From positions 417,201-481,200 of the forward strand of contig OZ022242.1 of assembly GCA_963978895.1 (NCBI GenBank): a DNA stretch of 64,000 bases, in the 5' to 3' direction. The notes beneath the pieces were generated by a model. That model ran no database searches. It saw nothing but the letters and a program-made list of their open reading frames with translations, and was not told the origin of the DNA. The stretch is from Erpobdella octoculata (taxonomy: Eukaryota > Annelida > Clitellata > Hirudinida > Erpobdellidae). Shown here piece by piece: positions 63,592-64,000 of the stretch (its first letter is position 1; the number at the start of each line of letters is the position of its first letter). A program made the position numbers and the translations under genes.

Positions 63592-64000
63592 GTGAGTATT
63601 ATTTATTATACTTGAGAGGAAAAGTTCAATCAATTATTCGGGAGATTGAAAATTTGAGTTAAATAAAGTCACATATATTATACCTTGTTACCTTGCCTTG
63701 TATTGCCTGCCACACATCATGTATGTACATACATGGCTTTTCATAAAATTAAGTTTCAACATATCTCATTATTTAATACCTCGTTAGTCTGCCAACGATG
63801 TCTTTCGTCGAAAATAGGTATAAATTAACGACCGTTTACTAGAAAAATTATATTTTTAATCTAATATCATGGACTCCTATACAATAGCTAGTATATAGGA
63901 GCCCATGTCTAATTAAAGTTATTTGTTTAAACAAAAATCGTTTTCTTGATTTCTTTTTAATTTTAATTCAGGATCGTCAAAACGACCTTCATCTGAAAAT
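63592..64000. other. Start of next gene C intron, right window edge
   Basis: After the exon 20-equivalent donor no exon 21-like sequence is found. An AATTCAG acceptor-like site at 63972 is followed by about 29 bases that do not resemble the beta-tail. The missing TM and cytoplasmic exons should lie beyond the window. Confidence 0.4.

Noticed and set aside
63979..64000. Exon-like start after AATTCAG at the window edge
   Set aside because: The few visible codons do not resemble the beta-tail exon 21 of gene A; too short to judge.

Overview
The window is genomic DNA from an invertebrate metazoan. The genes have many introns with GT/AG borders. Intergenic and intronic DNA is AT-rich and full of microsatellites, minisatellites, tRNA-derived SINEs, hAT-like and mariner-like elements. 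The families present (filamin repeat, integrin beta, TRIM-NHL, NOLC1) are animal ones. The sequence alone does not fix the phylum. Exons were joined by hand from splice borders and reading-frame phase, and nearly all joins are phase-consistent.

Left half (1-25.4 kb): compact housekeeping genes, mostly on the minus strand. In coordinate order they are: a chimera of a NOLC1-like N-terminus and a C-terminal filamin repeat (137-2084); an SRR1-domain gene (4364-6997); a LisH plus Ser/acid-rich Treacle-like gene (9087-12223); a UBL4A/Get5 homologue on the plus strand (12988-15321); NOLC1/Nopp140 with about 18 basic/acidic repeats and an SRP40 C-terminus (16239-21887); and a RING/B-box/NHL TRIM protein (22962-25398). 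The chimera, the Treacle-like gene and NOLC1 share a LisH first exon, a 56-59 nt second exon and one giant low-complexity exon. They therefore look like a local gene family spread over about 22 kb.

Right half (29-64 kb): an integrin beta locus on the plus strand. Gene A (29070-45147) is complete, with 23 exons and 783 aa: PSI, hybrid, betaI, I-EGF, beta-tail, TM, and a tail with two NPxY motifs. A second gene, C (exon 1 at 48778, running past the right edge), keeps the signal peptide, PSI and I-EGF/beta-tail exons. It lacks every exon for the betaI and hybrid domains, so it looks like a headless integrin beta. Its first intron holds a near-identical copy of the last exons of gene A (segment B, 48941-50911) with gene A downstream DNA; part of that DNA reappears inverted at 53.85-54.83 kb.

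Introns and spacers hold many mobile elements. Four have terminal inverted repeats with exact 8-bp target duplications: 7521-7899, 30856-31423, 33170-34878 and 34966-35847. Two are mariner-type MITEs. There is a 2.35-kb palindrome built of ~157-bp repeats, a 606-bp CATA array, and a LINE fragment whose 3' tail is shared with a SINE 41 kb away. The best candidates for something new are the headless integrin beta gene, the nested 3' integrin copy, and the NOLC1-filamin chimera.
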